In this document: piece after piece, positions 8,858-17,290 of the stretch
Position numbering within the stretch: position 1 is the stretch's first letter
How the letters are laid out: each line of letters begins with the position of its first letter
Source: Pyrodictium sp.
Lineage (GTDB): Archaea > Thermoproteota > Thermoprotei_A > Sulfolobales > Pyrodictiaceae
NCBI GenBank assembly: GCA_013540595.1
Contig: JABXKE010000002.1
Location: 1,262,001 to 1,326,000, forward strand
Direction of reading: 5' to 3'
Length of the DNA stretch: 64,000 nt
Translations under genes and position numbers: made by a program
Notes under the pieces: model-generated
Seen by the model: the letters and a program-made list of their open reading frames with translations, nothing else
The model's database searches: none
Told to the model about the DNA's origin: nothing

Positions 8858-9502
8858 TCACCTCGTAACCGTGATTTTCTCTGCTTGCGCGAGCCTAGTC
8901 TCCTCATAAGCCCTCCTGGCTGCTTCAGCGTTCAGCTCGCCAAGCCTACCCGGCCAATAACTCTTAATAGCCTTCAAGACAGAGTCTATCGAGACAATAC
9001 CTGTAGCCTTTGCGAGTGCCCCAAGCATACTAGTATTAACGACAGGCCAGCCAGCAACCACTAGCCCCAGCTCCCTCGCTATCCTTGTAGCATCAACATA
9101 GTACAGCTTAGCCCCACCAACATTAACTGGCTTTGGCGTATTAGCAACAATTATAGTGTCGCTTGACGCGCCCGCTAAAACCTTCTTTCTCTCCTCTTCA
9201 GCAAGCAAGAGGCCAGAGTCAAGAACAACTATTATCTCTGGCCGCCTCACCTGGCTGTGTATAGGTACTGGCCTCTCTGAAATCCTAGCAAATGCCAGCA
9301 CGTGTGCTCCACGCCGCTCAGCACCAAAACTAGGAATAGCCTGGCCCCACTTCCCCTCGTTAAGAGCCGCAGCTACAAGTAGTGTTGCAGCAGTAACAGC
9401 ACCCTGGCCTCCACGGCCATGGAATCTTATCTCGACACTCTTCTCACGCAACAACTTGTAAAGGCCATCCTCTCCACCAGACTCGTCTCTGGACAAGCCC
9501 AA
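8858..9502 (-). CDS. porG: Pyruvate:ferredoxin oxidoreductase gamma subunit
   Basis: A 214-residue gamma subunit. It shows VEIRFHGRGGQGAVTAATLL, then PSFGAERRGAHVLAFARIS and a GWPVVNTSMLGALAKATG segment, as in POR/KOR gamma subunits. It holds the complex together and contributes to CoA binding. It is the promoter-proximal gene of porGDAB. TTG 9502 is the first possible start after an in-frame stop, giving a leader of about 150 bases from the proposed promoter near 9690; a later start just before VEIRFH is possible. The next gene, porD, is coupled by a one-base gap. Confidence 0.88.
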   Translation of the reverse strand: MGLSRDESGGEDGLYKLLREKSVEIRFHGRGGQGAVTAATLLVAAALNEGKWGQAIPSFGAERRGAHVLAFARISERPVPIHSQVRRPEIIVVLDSGLLLAEEERKKVLAGASSDTIIVANTPKPVNVGGAKLYYVDATRIARELGLVVAGWPVVNTSMLGALAKATGIVSIDSVLKAIKSYWPGRLGELNAEAARRAYEETRLAQAEKITVTR

Positions 9503-9655
9503 GGGCTAACCACCACTCAGACACTACTCTCCAAGCAACCTATCCCACAACAAGCCCACAAGGACGTGTGCGGGACATGTGTGGGCCCGAAAAACGCATT
9601 GACATAGCTTACAAGCGACTACGACCAGGCCACGACCACCACACAAACCCACGCT

Positions 9656-9693
9656 ACAAGGGGCTGAGTAGGGTGAGCCCCCTTGTATACTTG
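9656..9693 (-). promoter_or_regulatory. por operon promoter with inverted repeat
   Basis: Read on the minus strand, a TATA-like AAGTATACAA (9693-9684) precedes an inverted repeat. Its arms are ACAAGGGGCT (9656-9665) and AGCCCCCTTGT (9676-9686), 10 bp with one bulged C. The repeat would cover the region between TATA box and transcription start, fitting an operator for por. It could instead form a leader hairpin. The 307-base gap 9503-9809 contains only this and the SOR promoter. Confidence 0.4.
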
Positions 9694-9731
9694 TGGCCAT
9701 AGGGGGATATATTAGCACGGAGGTTGATGAG

Positions 9732-9761
9732 AAACCGAAACTACTTTAACCCAGGTTAAAG
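9732..9761 (+). promoter_or_regulatory. Superoxide reductase promoter with perfect palindrome
   Basis: A purine-rich BRE-like AAACCGAAA (9733-9741) is followed by CTTTAAC CCAG GTTAAAG (9744-9761), a perfect 7 bp inverted repeat with a 4-base spacer. The left arm itself reads as the TATA element. A repressor bound here would block TBP. The start codon is about 50 bases downstream. Confidence 0.55.
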
Positions 9762-9809
9762 CAGAATCTACCACTGGAACAAAACAACTTCTCTAGGGGT
9801 GAACAAGAA

Positions 9810-10184
9810 GTGAAGAAGTTTGGAGACCTAATCTACACACCCGAACACGCACCAAGCGAAGTAATATCAAAAGCTGAAACCCACACACCAAAAATAGAAG
9901 CACCCGACAAGGTAAAGGCGGGCGAAGCCTTCAAGGTGAAAATCTTCGTAGGCCCCCATCCAAACCAGGTGCAGCATAGTATCCGCTGGATAGAAGTCTA
10001 CTTCGAGGAGGAAGGCAGGACGTTCAACCCAATACACATAGCAACAATAGACCTAGGACCAGAGTACGCTGAGCCAGACATAACACTCACACTAAAACTA
10101 AAGAAGAGCGGCACACTCTACGTCCTAGAATACTGCAACCTCCACGGCATTTGGGAGGCAAGAAAAGAAATTAAAGTAGAGTGA
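9810..10184 (+). CDS. sor: Superoxide reductase (neelaredoxin type, 1Fe)
   Basis: A 124-residue one-iron superoxide reductase, which reduces superoxide to hydrogen peroxide without making oxygen. The Fe(His)4Cys ligands can be read as His25 (in THTPKI), His50 (VGPHPNQVQH), His56, Cys109 and His112 (YCNLHG). The desulforedoxin domain of 2Fe enzymes is absent. The usual Glu-Lys-His motif reads Glu23-Thr24-His25: the lysine that helps attract superoxide is replaced by Thr, as I recall for the Ignicoccus enzyme. The GTG start at 9810 has GGGGTGA nine bases upstream. The gene is divergent from the por operon, whose oxygen-sensitive enzyme it may protect. Confidence 0.92.
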   Translation: MKKFGDLIYTPEHAPSEVISKAETHTPKIEAPDKVKAGEAFKVKIFVGPHPNQVQHSIRWIEVYFEEEGRTFNPIHIATIDLGPEYAEPDITLTLKLKKSGTLYVLEYCNLHGIWEARKEIKVE

Positions 10185-10203
10185 CCAAAACCACACTATA
10201 AGA

Positions 10204-10226
10204 AACATTTTTTACAATTATTTAGA
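10204..10226 (+). terminator. T-rich terminator after sor
   Basis: The stretch ATTTTTTACAATTATTTAG, about 20 bases after the sor stop, fits archaeal oligo-T termination. No hairpin is needed or seen. Confidence 0.45.
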
Positions 10227-10283
10227 TCAACGTTGCCACGTACTTTACAAGATAGAGAATTCAATAAAGAAAAGAAGCTTTGC

Positions 10284-11262
10284 TCACATTCTCCTACGCC
10301 ATGCCCTAAGCTTGATAAGTGCTTCCAGAGTCTTTATAGCAGCACCTGCAGGATCTACAACAGGGCGCCCAATCTCTTTACTAAGCTTCTCTGCTAAGCC
10401 TCTTATCCAATAGTAAATGAGCAACAATAAAATCGTCAGAATAGTAGATGTGGCCAGCATACCCTCCAACACCAATAGCACCATAAACTTCTTGTGCACA
10501 TTGAGGATCAGCTATAACAGTGAAACGGGGCAACCCTAAATGATAACTGGTAAACACGACTAGCCTGCCAAGAACGTTGTGCTCACTAAGAGTCCTATAA
10601 TACTTGTCAATATACTTCCAACGCAGCTTACCATCACTACTGTCAAAACCCAAGTCCCTAGCATCAAGAACACGTGTAAGACTAGCCATCTCCTTCAAAG
10701 TCAACAATTCATACTTGTCAAGAATAGCTATAAACACATAGGCGAGCAGAGGAGTTCGAAGCTTTACATCACCAATACTGAGCAAGAACTCTAAGCGGCT
10801 ACCAAGCCTATAAATATCATCCCAAGTAGGCTCATCAACGCAAGTCTGCACGGGGACTTTCCAGCCAACAGCTACCTCCCCCCAATCCAGTATGGGGCCA
10901 TAATCTATTCTTGGCGGTATAACCCACGATGCAAAGACGCGGCCACCACTAAGCACACTAACACTATTAAGAAGGAAGGGAAGAGGAAAGCCAAGCCTTC
11001 TTGCAATCTCGTTGTCGAGCGTGGTTTGAAGAAGAATTCTAGCCAGCACCGGGTCGTTTTTTATGCCGAAAGCAACACGTACACCTAATGGCTTTAAGAA
11101 GCTTAGATGCCTAACAAACACAGCGTTATCCATAACTAGTTTCTTTAGTTTATGTAGGAACCAGTACCTTGTCGCTCTCGGGAGGGACAGGTCGTCTACC
11201 CTGAAATCTTTACAGGATAGTATGCGTATAAACCTCATAAGATCCCTAGATATCCCCTTCAT
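10284..11262 (-). CDS. Hypothetical protein, possible frameshift near the 3' end
   Basis: The main frame, 10381-11262, encodes 293 residues of unknown family. Two segments look like winged helix or HTH units: DLMRFIRILSCKDF...LPRATRYWFLHKL near the N-terminus, and LTLKEMASLTRVLDARDLGF after residue 185. This could make it a regulator, which is inference. The frame ends at 10381, but a second frame overlapping it (10284-10499) continues with WIRGLAEKLSKEIGRPVVDPAG and a charged end. A single-base shift near 10400-10430 would join them into about 325 residues. Alternatively the second frame is a separate 71-residue membrane protein. A strong TATA box (GAATATATAC) lies near 11290-11300, giving an almost leaderless transcript. 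Confidence 0.5.
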
Positions 11263-11287
11263 CTAAACAACCCGGAGCAGTCTACAA

Positions 11288-11301
11288 AAGTATATATTCC
11301 C
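11288..11301 (-). promoter_or_regulatory. TATA box for the 11262 gene
   Basis: GTATATATTC on the plus strand reads GAATATATAC toward the gene, about 28 bases before the ATG at 11262. The start of transcription should fall within a few bases of the codon. Confidence 0.5.
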
Positions 11302-11414
11302 TCTATACTCGGCAACAACCCCAGCTCCAAGTATACGTCTAGCATGGTATTTATGTTTTTGTAGCGTAACATATGAAAGAGACCAAGCTCCTAATTTAGG
11401 AGTGGATGAAAGCC

Positions 11415-11549
11415 ATGGAGAAGGTTAAAACAAAGCTCCTAAAAGTGCTCGCACGGCCAGAGACTAAGATAGCTGTTGTAGCTGCAGTAGTACTAGCGTC
11501 AAAGCTTATAGATCCAACAGCAAAAGGTAAGGAGGTTCCTGCTGACTAA
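11415..11549 (+). CDS. Small hypothetical protein, 44 residues
   Basis: A short frame with ATG 11415, encoding a basic N-terminus (MEKVKTKLLKVLARPETK), an Ala/Val-rich helix (IAVVAAVVLASKLI) and a polar tail. AGGAG lies 12-16 bases upstream. The helix is short for a membrane span. Codon use resembles its neighbours. Function unknown; it is too short to judge by composition alone. Confidence 0.45.
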   Translation: MEKVKTKLLKVLARPETKIAVVAAVVLASKLIDPTAKGKEVPAD

Positions 11550-11629
11550 GCAATATAGCCAAGTTTCTTGTTTTTTAGCGTATTTAATCTCTACAATATT
11601 CTGTTCCTTTCGACTAGTCTAGATCGCAT

Positions 11630-11956
11630 ATGCCACCCGCTAGACTAAACCTTATAAGTATTTTCGCCGGTCTCTTTCTCGGGGTATTACTCGTGATGGA
11701 AAAATATGCATCTAAGCTTCGTCGAGACGCGCCTGGGCTCTATGCTGTGCTAAATGTTCATGCTCGGCGTGTGTTCGGTAGGAGGCTTGAGAGTCTTAGT
11801 ATTAGTGAATTTGCCCGCCTTGTAGACGAGGTTCTTCCTGGTCGTTGGGAGCTTGTTTCTGCTATTATGGGTTTGAGGGATCACCCTTTCGGTGTGAGGG
11901 GGAGGAGGAGAAAGAGGGGGAAGATTGCAGTGGTAGTCGTGGAGGGTGAGGACTGA
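11630..11956 (+). CDS. Small membrane-anchored hypothetical protein
   Basis: 108 residues with one N-terminal membrane helix (LISIFAGLFLGVLLVMEKY). A charged soluble part and a very basic GRRRKRGK stretch before an acidic end follow. No family recognised. It is convergent with the ccmE-like gene, whose 3' end lies 30 bases away. The start ATG lacks an obvious ribosome site and may be leaderless. Confidence 0.5.
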   Translation: MPPARLNLISIFAGLFLGVLLVMEKYASKLRRDAPGLYAVLNVHARRVFGRRLESLSISEFARLVDEVLPGRWELVSAIMGLRDHPFGVRGRRRKRGKIAVVVVEGED

Positions 11957-11986
11957 GTCTCTCTCCTGGGTTGTCTGCTTCTCGTG

Positions 11987-12403
11987 TTAGGCTTGTGTTG
12001 CTGGTTGTTGGTAGCTGCTGTGGCATCCTTCTAGTATGTTTGTAATCGTTAGGGTCTTCTGCACGGGGTTATATATTCCTTGTAGTACTACGTTGTCTCT
12101 ATCCCATTTCAGGTACTGTATTGGGCCATACTTCTCCTCTATCATTTTAGCATCTGCTATCGCCAGTAGCTTTTCGCCGTTCTTTCCTTCTAGTAGCAAG
12201 TACAGCCTTCCTGTCTGTGGGTCATAGTTTACTTGTGTTAAGCGCCCTTTTACAGTTACTTTTGCCTGAGACTCTAGCTGGAGTACTTGGGATACATCCA
12301 TGTAGCTGCTACTCTTCACTGCGAGGTAGCCCATAGCCATGAATACTGCGAATAAGGCTACACTAGTCATGAAGAGTTTAAGCTTGGTCTTCATCCTGTA
12401 CAC
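11987..12403 (-). CDS. ccmE: CcmE heme chaperone, CxxxY type
   Basis: A 138-residue protein with an N-terminal membrane anchor (LFMTSVALFAVFMAMGYLAV) and an OB-fold domain facing outward. The fold region includes VTVKGRLTQVNYD and DRDNVVLQGIYN. The heme-binding motif reads Cys127-His-Ser-Ser-Tyr131. Bacterial CcmE of E. coli type uses HxxxY; the CxxxY variant is known in archaea and some sulfate reducers. It would hold heme covalently and deliver it to the CcmF-like lyase encoded just upstream. It is the last gene of the cytochrome cluster. Confidence 0.8.
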   Translation of the reverse strand: MYRMKTKLKLFMTSVALFAVFMAMGYLAVKSSSYMDVSQVLQLESQAKVTVKGRLTQVNYDPQTGRLYLLLEGKNGEKLLAIADAKMIEEKYGPIQYLKWDRDNVVLQGIYNPVQKTLTITNILEGCHSSYQQPATQA

Positions 12404-12475
12404 CCTAGGTTGATAGTTGTCTATACGGTAGGCAAATAGTTTACTCCTGAAACAATGTGGGTGTTATGCCTGCCC

Positions 12476-15400
12476 TCACTCCCTCTGCCTTGCCATGAGT
12501 GTTAGTGCTGCTAGGTATACTGCTGAGGCAGCCATTAGTACTGGGCCTATCCATACCAGGCCTACGCCAGGTATAATCTTCACCTTTACTTCGAGGCCCT
12601 TAGTGATTATCGTGGAGTTTTCTTTGGTGAACATGTTTGCTAGGAGGTATACGTCTATGAGGCTTCCCTCAAGCATTACTAGTGCTTGTTGTGGAGGCAT
12701 GTTGCGTAGCATGTCTGCCTGGTAGCCGCCCACCATCACTGCTGCTAGTGCCAGTCTTTCTTCTGGTTTTAGCTGTTTGAATGCTTGGCTTAGGTAGTAG
12801 ATGAGTAGCTCGTGGTAAGATACTTGTCCGCCGTAGATAAAGCTGTCGACTACTGGTGGATTAATTACTAGGTAGATGTCGTCTAGCCCTCTGCTCGGAT
12901 GTATGACTTTTGGCACTAGTCCATGTATGCCTTGTACCTCGCCGTAGGCCTCGAACCTTATTCTTGCCCTTATACTGTCTTCCTTACCTCCGTGAACCAC
13001 CCTGAATACAACGTCTAGCCACGCTGTCTCTGGGACGAGGCGTGGAGCATTGACGTAGGCCTCGCATCCATGCAATGATAGCAGCCTGGCGTCTTGCTGT
13101 GCGATCTTGAGGCATGACGGGGTGAAGGCTAGTCTGAGCACCTTGTCGCTGTACTGTAGCATGTCGTATAGCTTAGTTTTCTTTGCCGCCTCTATAACCC
13201 TCTTATACTGTGGTGCATGCTCCACAGAATAGTACGTTATGAGGCTCTGGGGGATCTCTACTGGTATAGAGAGCTTTGTGCCATTGACTTCAACTGCTCC
13301 ATGGTATATGTCTAGTATGGCCAGCTTACCAGTAACAATGTTACCCCTAACTAATAGTGGGTTCCCACGTGTACCAGCCAAGAACTGTTCCGAGTACAGT
13401 GTCGCGTTGACTACTTCTAACACGAGGCCCCCCACATCCAGTTTTGCTGGCTCACTAAACTCTAGCGAGAGTATGCTATGGATTGACATTTGTGCTGGTA
13501 GGAACGCTGAGATGTTGCGGTGAAGTACTAGGGTTAGGTTAGCTGCTTGTAGAGGCATGAAGATCCTTGTCCCTCTCTGCGCTTGGCTTAGTGTCGGCCT
13601 AATAGTAACGTTCGTCAACACTATCTTAACTGGCTCATTGTCTGCAACTATTAGAGTCGTGTTTGCGGCAAAGTCTACGTAGCGTATAGTAGCTCTGCCT
13701 TCGAGAGTATAGGTTCCCTCTGCTGGGATGGGCTTAGATGTTGCTAGGTCGAGTATGAGTCTTGCAGTCTCATTGGACTCTACTAGCTTCTTCCCTCTCT
13801 CATATTCTTGTAGTAGCTTAGCAAAATCCTGGGCTAGCATGTATAGTGCTGCTTGGCCATAGTAGTAGCTTGTTGAACGGTTAACATAGTTGGTGTATAT
13901 GTCAACCTTAGAGCTGCTTATCCCGTACTCGAAGTCCTCAAACACTATCTTGAAGCCTCCAGGCAACTCTATCGCCTCGCCTGGCCGGAGAGTGTAGCTT
14001 CGCTCGTATGCTGCATTGAATGAGAATGTGCCGCTTAGCAGTACGCCTATGACAGTTACTGCGAGGCCTAGGTGTAGCAGTGAGAGGCCGGCCAGCCTGT
14101 CTCTAGCTATTCTCCTTAGACTCTTACCAGACCTCAATACTATATAGGTTATTGTAGATACCGCAGCTATGGAGGCCCATGGCAAGCCGAATACCATCAT
14201 TATATTTGTCGTGAGGGAGCTTAGGTGGGCTAAGACTAGTACGCCCCTGTACGCGGCAAGGCCGAGGATTGTGGAGGCTATTAGTGTCGATATAACCAAT
14301 GCAAAGTACCCCCTCCACCCCAGCCAGTCCCCTATGAATGCTGCTGGGATAGCTGCGAGCATGACTATCATCAATGGATAGAGGACTGGGTGGTAAAACC
14401 TCACGCCCTCCTCCATCTGCGGCACGCGCGCTTCTCTGCCGAGGGCAGCCATGGAGGATGGCACTAGTAGTACGGCGTAGACAAAGAGAGCCGCTACAAA
14501 TAGTGCTATAGCTGAAACAGCCAGGCCGACACGGTACAGTTGCTTGCTCCTAACACTCTCTAAGAGCTCGCGTACGCCCTCATCTACGTGCATGTAGAGG
14601 CTGTAGAGGCTATAGGCAAGCCACGATAGTGCAGTAATGAATAGGACTATTGCGCCAATGTCGAGGGCTGCGAAGCTGTGCAGAGGGCTAAGCCCCGTAC
14701 GCGTAACGTACATTGCCAGGAAAACTGTTGACCCCACAAGTCCTAGGACGGAGGAGGATAGACTCCTAGCAACTACGAGGAGATGAGGGTATAGCGTAGC
14801 GGCAAGCCATACCATGAGCTCAGAGACCTCAACAGGATCCCAAGCCCAGTAGCCTCCCCAGCCGAAGGTCTCGTAGCTCCAGAATCCTCCAATGGTGATT
14901 CCTAGGGTGAGAAGCGCCCATCCAAGCTCGAATACTGCATAGCCCCTCCTCTTCTCCCCCGCCAAGAGGGCGGCTACTCCGACGACGAGGAGAGCGTAGC
15001 CACTAAACGTGGAGAGGGGGTGAGGGTAGAGCCAGACACTCTTGAGTAACGGGTTGAGCCCAGCACCGCTTGCAGGCTTCTGTGGCAGAACTGTAAAGGC
15101 GTCATTCAATACTGCAGCCGCAATGCCCACGACAGCTATGCATGCAAGGCCGGCTTGTAGCCACCTACTAGCCCTGCCCCCGCGGAGGATGTAGAGGCTA
15201 GAGATGCTGACCATTAGTGTGAAGAGGAACAGGCTACCACCACCGCCAGCCCATGCCGAGGCAAGCCTCATCCATAGTGGGAGTCCGGGGCTAGTATTCC
15301 AGAACACCTCTCTTAGCGTAAAGTCCAGAGTCACAAATGGCACCCAGTAGATGAGCCAGCCAATAACTACTAGTACAAGGCCAGCCTTCAGCTCTCTAGA

Positions 15401-15508
15401 AGCGTCCCCTCCACGAAGACTCTTAGCTATAGCATAGACTAGGACGGCCGCGGCAGTGAGGGGTAGTACACCAGTATAGTGTAGGGGCCCAATGCTCAGA
15501 GACAACAA
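12476..15508 (-). CDS. ccmF: CcmF-like cytochrome c heme lyase, large form
   Basis: A 1010-residue membrane protein of the heme-handling (HHP) family that attaches heme to CxxCH sites outside the membrane. The tryptophan-rich motif WGGYWAWD is at 217-224. Candidate heme-iron histidines flank it at YPHPLSTF (about 163), LYPHLLVV (about 241) and LSPLHSF. About a dozen helices are followed by a very large outward domain (about residues 510-970) and a final helix (LVWIGPVLMAASAVYLAAL). Typical CcmF is about 650 residues, so the extracytoplasmic domain is unusually large. The start at 15508 is 22 bases after the upstream fusion gene. Confidence 0.85.
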   Translation of the reverse strand: MLSLSIGPLHYTGVLPLTAAAVLVYAIAKSLRGGDASRELKAGLVLVVIGWLIYWVPFVTLDFTLREVFWNTSPGLPLWMRLASAWAGGGGSLFLFTLMVSISSLYILRGGRASRWLQAGLACIAVVGIAAAVLNDAFTVLPQKPASGAGLNPLLKSVWLYPHPLSTFSGYALLVVGVAALLAGEKRRGYAVFELGWALLTLGITIGGFWSYETFGWGGYWAWDPVEVSELMVWLAATLYPHLLVVARSLSSSVLGLVGSTVFLAMYVTRTGLSPLHSFAALDIGAIVLFITALSWLAYSLYSLYMHVDEGVRELLESVRSKQLYRVGLAVSAIALFVAALFVYAVLLVPSSMAALGREARVPQMEEGVRFYHPVLYPLMIVMLAAIPAAFIGDWLGWRGYFALVISTLIASTILGLAAYRGVLVLAHLSSLTTNIMMVFGLPWASIAAVSTITYIVLRSGKSLRRIARDRLAGLSLLHLGLAVTVIGVLLSGTFSFNAAYERSYTLRPGEAIELPGGFKIVFEDFEYGISSSKVDIYTNYVNRSTSYYYGQAALYMLAQDFAKLLQEYERGKKLVESNETARLILDLATSKPIPAEGTYTLEGRATIRYVDFAANTTLIVADNEPVKIVLTNVTIRPTLSQAQRGTRIFMPLQAANLTLVLHRNISAFLPAQMSIHSILSLEFSEPAKLDVGGLVLEVVNATLYSEQFLAGTRGNPLLVRGNIVTGKLAILDIYHGAVEVNGTKLSIPVEIPQSLITYYSVEHAPQYKRVIEAAKKTKLYDMLQYSDKVLRLAFTPSCLKIAQQDARLLSLHGCEAYVNAPRLVPETAWLDVVFRVVHGGKEDSIRARIRFEAYGEVQGIHGLVPKVIHPSRGLDDIYLVINPPVVDSFIYGGQVSYHELLIYYLSQAFKQLKPEERLALAAVMVGGYQADMLRNMPPQQALVMLEGSLIDVYLLANMFTKENSTIITKGLEVKVKIIPGVGLVWIGPVLMAASAVYLAALTLMARQRE

Positions 15509-15530
15509 CTAACACCCCATTCCTTCACGG

Positions 15531-17087
15531 CTAGATTAAGCCTAGACTATATGCTAAGAGGAAGACCCCAGAGGAGGATAAGACAAGGCCTCCTACAATG
15601 TTTAGAAGCCTATTCTTCTCCATGACTCTCTCCAGAAGACTTGACCCAGCGCGTGATGCTGCATAGAGTGCGGCTGCGAGAGGAACACTAATGCCTAGTG
15701 CGAAGCTTACAGCGACAATTATAGAAGACGTTACAGCACCAGCACCAGCAACGAGCAGTAGGGACCCAGCCACGAGTGGAAGGCTACACTGTACTGCGAG
15801 CAAGCCATATGCTGCGCAGAAACCCACTATCCCGCCACGTCTGACTCTGAACAATCCCTCAAGCTCTATAGGTGCGCCTACGAGACTGGATATGCCTGCT
15901 GCGATAATGGCTGCAGCAATGACTGGGAGTAATACTTGCTGAATATGGACTATAGCAGTACTGGCTACAACAAATAGTAGTGCAACAGCCAAAACACCCA
16001 CAAAAGACGACACACTACACATGCCACAGCTAGCCAGGGACAGTCTTTTACCAGATACACTCACTGTGGCAGCTTGAGCCACCAATAGGGGTAGAACGCA
16101 TGGGGAGAAGGCCGCTACAAGGCCTGCAACAAATGCTGCCAGTGCACTCACACCAGTAACTATCCCCGCTAGGCTGGAGCCTCCGAGCGGAGTAGACTCT
16201 GACCCCCTAGAAGAGGCCTTCGCTTGACTATAAGCAGACGCGTTCGCCAAGCTGAGATCAGGGGGTTCTAAGCCCAAGAGCGCTCGTGAAAGGTATGATA
16301 GCAGGTATGTGACACGATCTAGTTCGTATGAGGATAAATCGATGTACTTTCTCATACTCGCAACAGCACTCTCGAGAGCACCGTAGCCGCCATAGTAGTC
16401 CTCAATGGTCATATTCTTATTAAGAGCGGTCATGAACGAGTATGCGAGCTTATCATTGAGCCTTATTCCCTCACTTATCCAGCGACGTATAGCCTCCCTA
16501 TCCAAGCTAGTTACCTCTAAGTGGCAACTAGCACATTTAGAGTTGAAGACCTCCATGCCCTCGCGCGCAAGCTCATGGGGTGTGGGTGCTAGAGAGAAAC
16601 CTGCAGCAGACAATGCCCACGACAGCATAGCACGCGTAATGTTCTCTCCCTCAAAAGCCCCCACGTACCTAGCAACAGGCTTACCCTTGACAAAGACTAT
16701 GAATGTAGGAGTTTCGTACACTTGGTAGGCTTGAAAAGCACTAGCAGTTCGATGCCCGTAGGTTATATGGTAGAACGATACGGGTAAAATGCTACTACTC
16801 TCCTCGAGTCTAGCCCAATGAGGGTACATACGCCTACACGTGGGGCATGTAGGTGAGTCAAACATGACAGCCACGGGCTTACTAGAAGTCCTAACAATTC
16901 TCTCGAGAGTATCCAGGTCTGGTATGGAACTCGTAGCATGCGAGGAGGAAGTATTCTCCGTGTGTACTAGAGCCCAAAAGACTAAGACTGCCGAGGCAGC
17001 AAACACTAAGACCACTAGCGCGCCACTACGCTTCTCTCTTTGAAACCTCGATAAGTCAAGCCTCAAAGACTTGCTGGAGCGTGTCAA
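15531..17087 (-). CDS. Thioredoxin-cytochrome c-CcdA fusion protein
   Basis: Three modules lie in one 518-residue chain. After an N-terminal membrane anchor (23-41) comes a thioredoxin-like domain with CPTC at 81-84 and the cis-Pro in ETPTFIVF. Next is a c-type heme domain with CASCH at 185-189. A DsbD/CcdA-like membrane domain begins near 305, with the redox cysteines in FSPC (330) and VQCSLP (434). CcdA carries electrons from cytoplasmic thioredoxin across the membrane. The outer thioredoxin would keep apocytochrome CxxCH sites reduced for CcmF. A built-in heme domain is unexpected and may sense or drain electrons. Neighbours ccmF and ccmE support a role in cytochrome c maturation. Confidence 0.85.
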   Translation of the reverse strand: MTRSSKSLRLDLSRFQREKRSGALVVLVFAASAVLVFWALVHTENTSSSHATSSIPDLDTLERIVRTSSKPVAVMFDSPTCPTCRRMYPHWARLEESSSILPVSFYHITYGHRTASAFQAYQVYETPTFIVFVKGKPVARYVGAFEGENITRAMLSWALSAAGFSLAPTPHELAREGMEVFNSKCASCHLEVTSLDREAIRRWISEGIRLNDKLAYSFMTALNKNMTIEDYYGGYGALESAVASMRKYIDLSSYELDRVTYLLSYLSRALLGLEPPDLSLANASAYSQAKASSRGSESTPLGGSSLAGIVTGVSALAAFVAGLVAAFSPCVLPLLVAQAATVSVSGKRLSLASCGMCSVSSFVGVLAVALLFVVASTAIVHIQQVLLPVIAAAIIAAGISSLVGAPIELEGLFRVRRGGIVGFCAAYGLLAVQCSLPLVAGSLLLVAGAGAVTSSIIVAVSFALGISVPLAAALYAASRAGSSLLERVMEKNRLLNIVGGLVLSSSGVFLLAYSLGLI

Positions 17088-17290
17088 GAGCTTATCAAGC
17101 CCTCCACACTGAGGCCCATGTTATCCTCTGGAAGGGTTTTACGTAGAAGGGGCCTTATTATGTGTATCCTCATAGAAAATAAGGTAGCCACGCCTCCGGT
17201 TAAAACAGGAACACGCTGGCCTGATTTAGGACAGTTCGGTTTCCCGAGATGTTAGTGTAAAAATTAAAATATATGCAGGATATGAGTTCA

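Noticed and set aside
9524-9718. 64-codon frame upstream of porG
   Set aside because: Covers the proposed promoter; no ribosome site or family.
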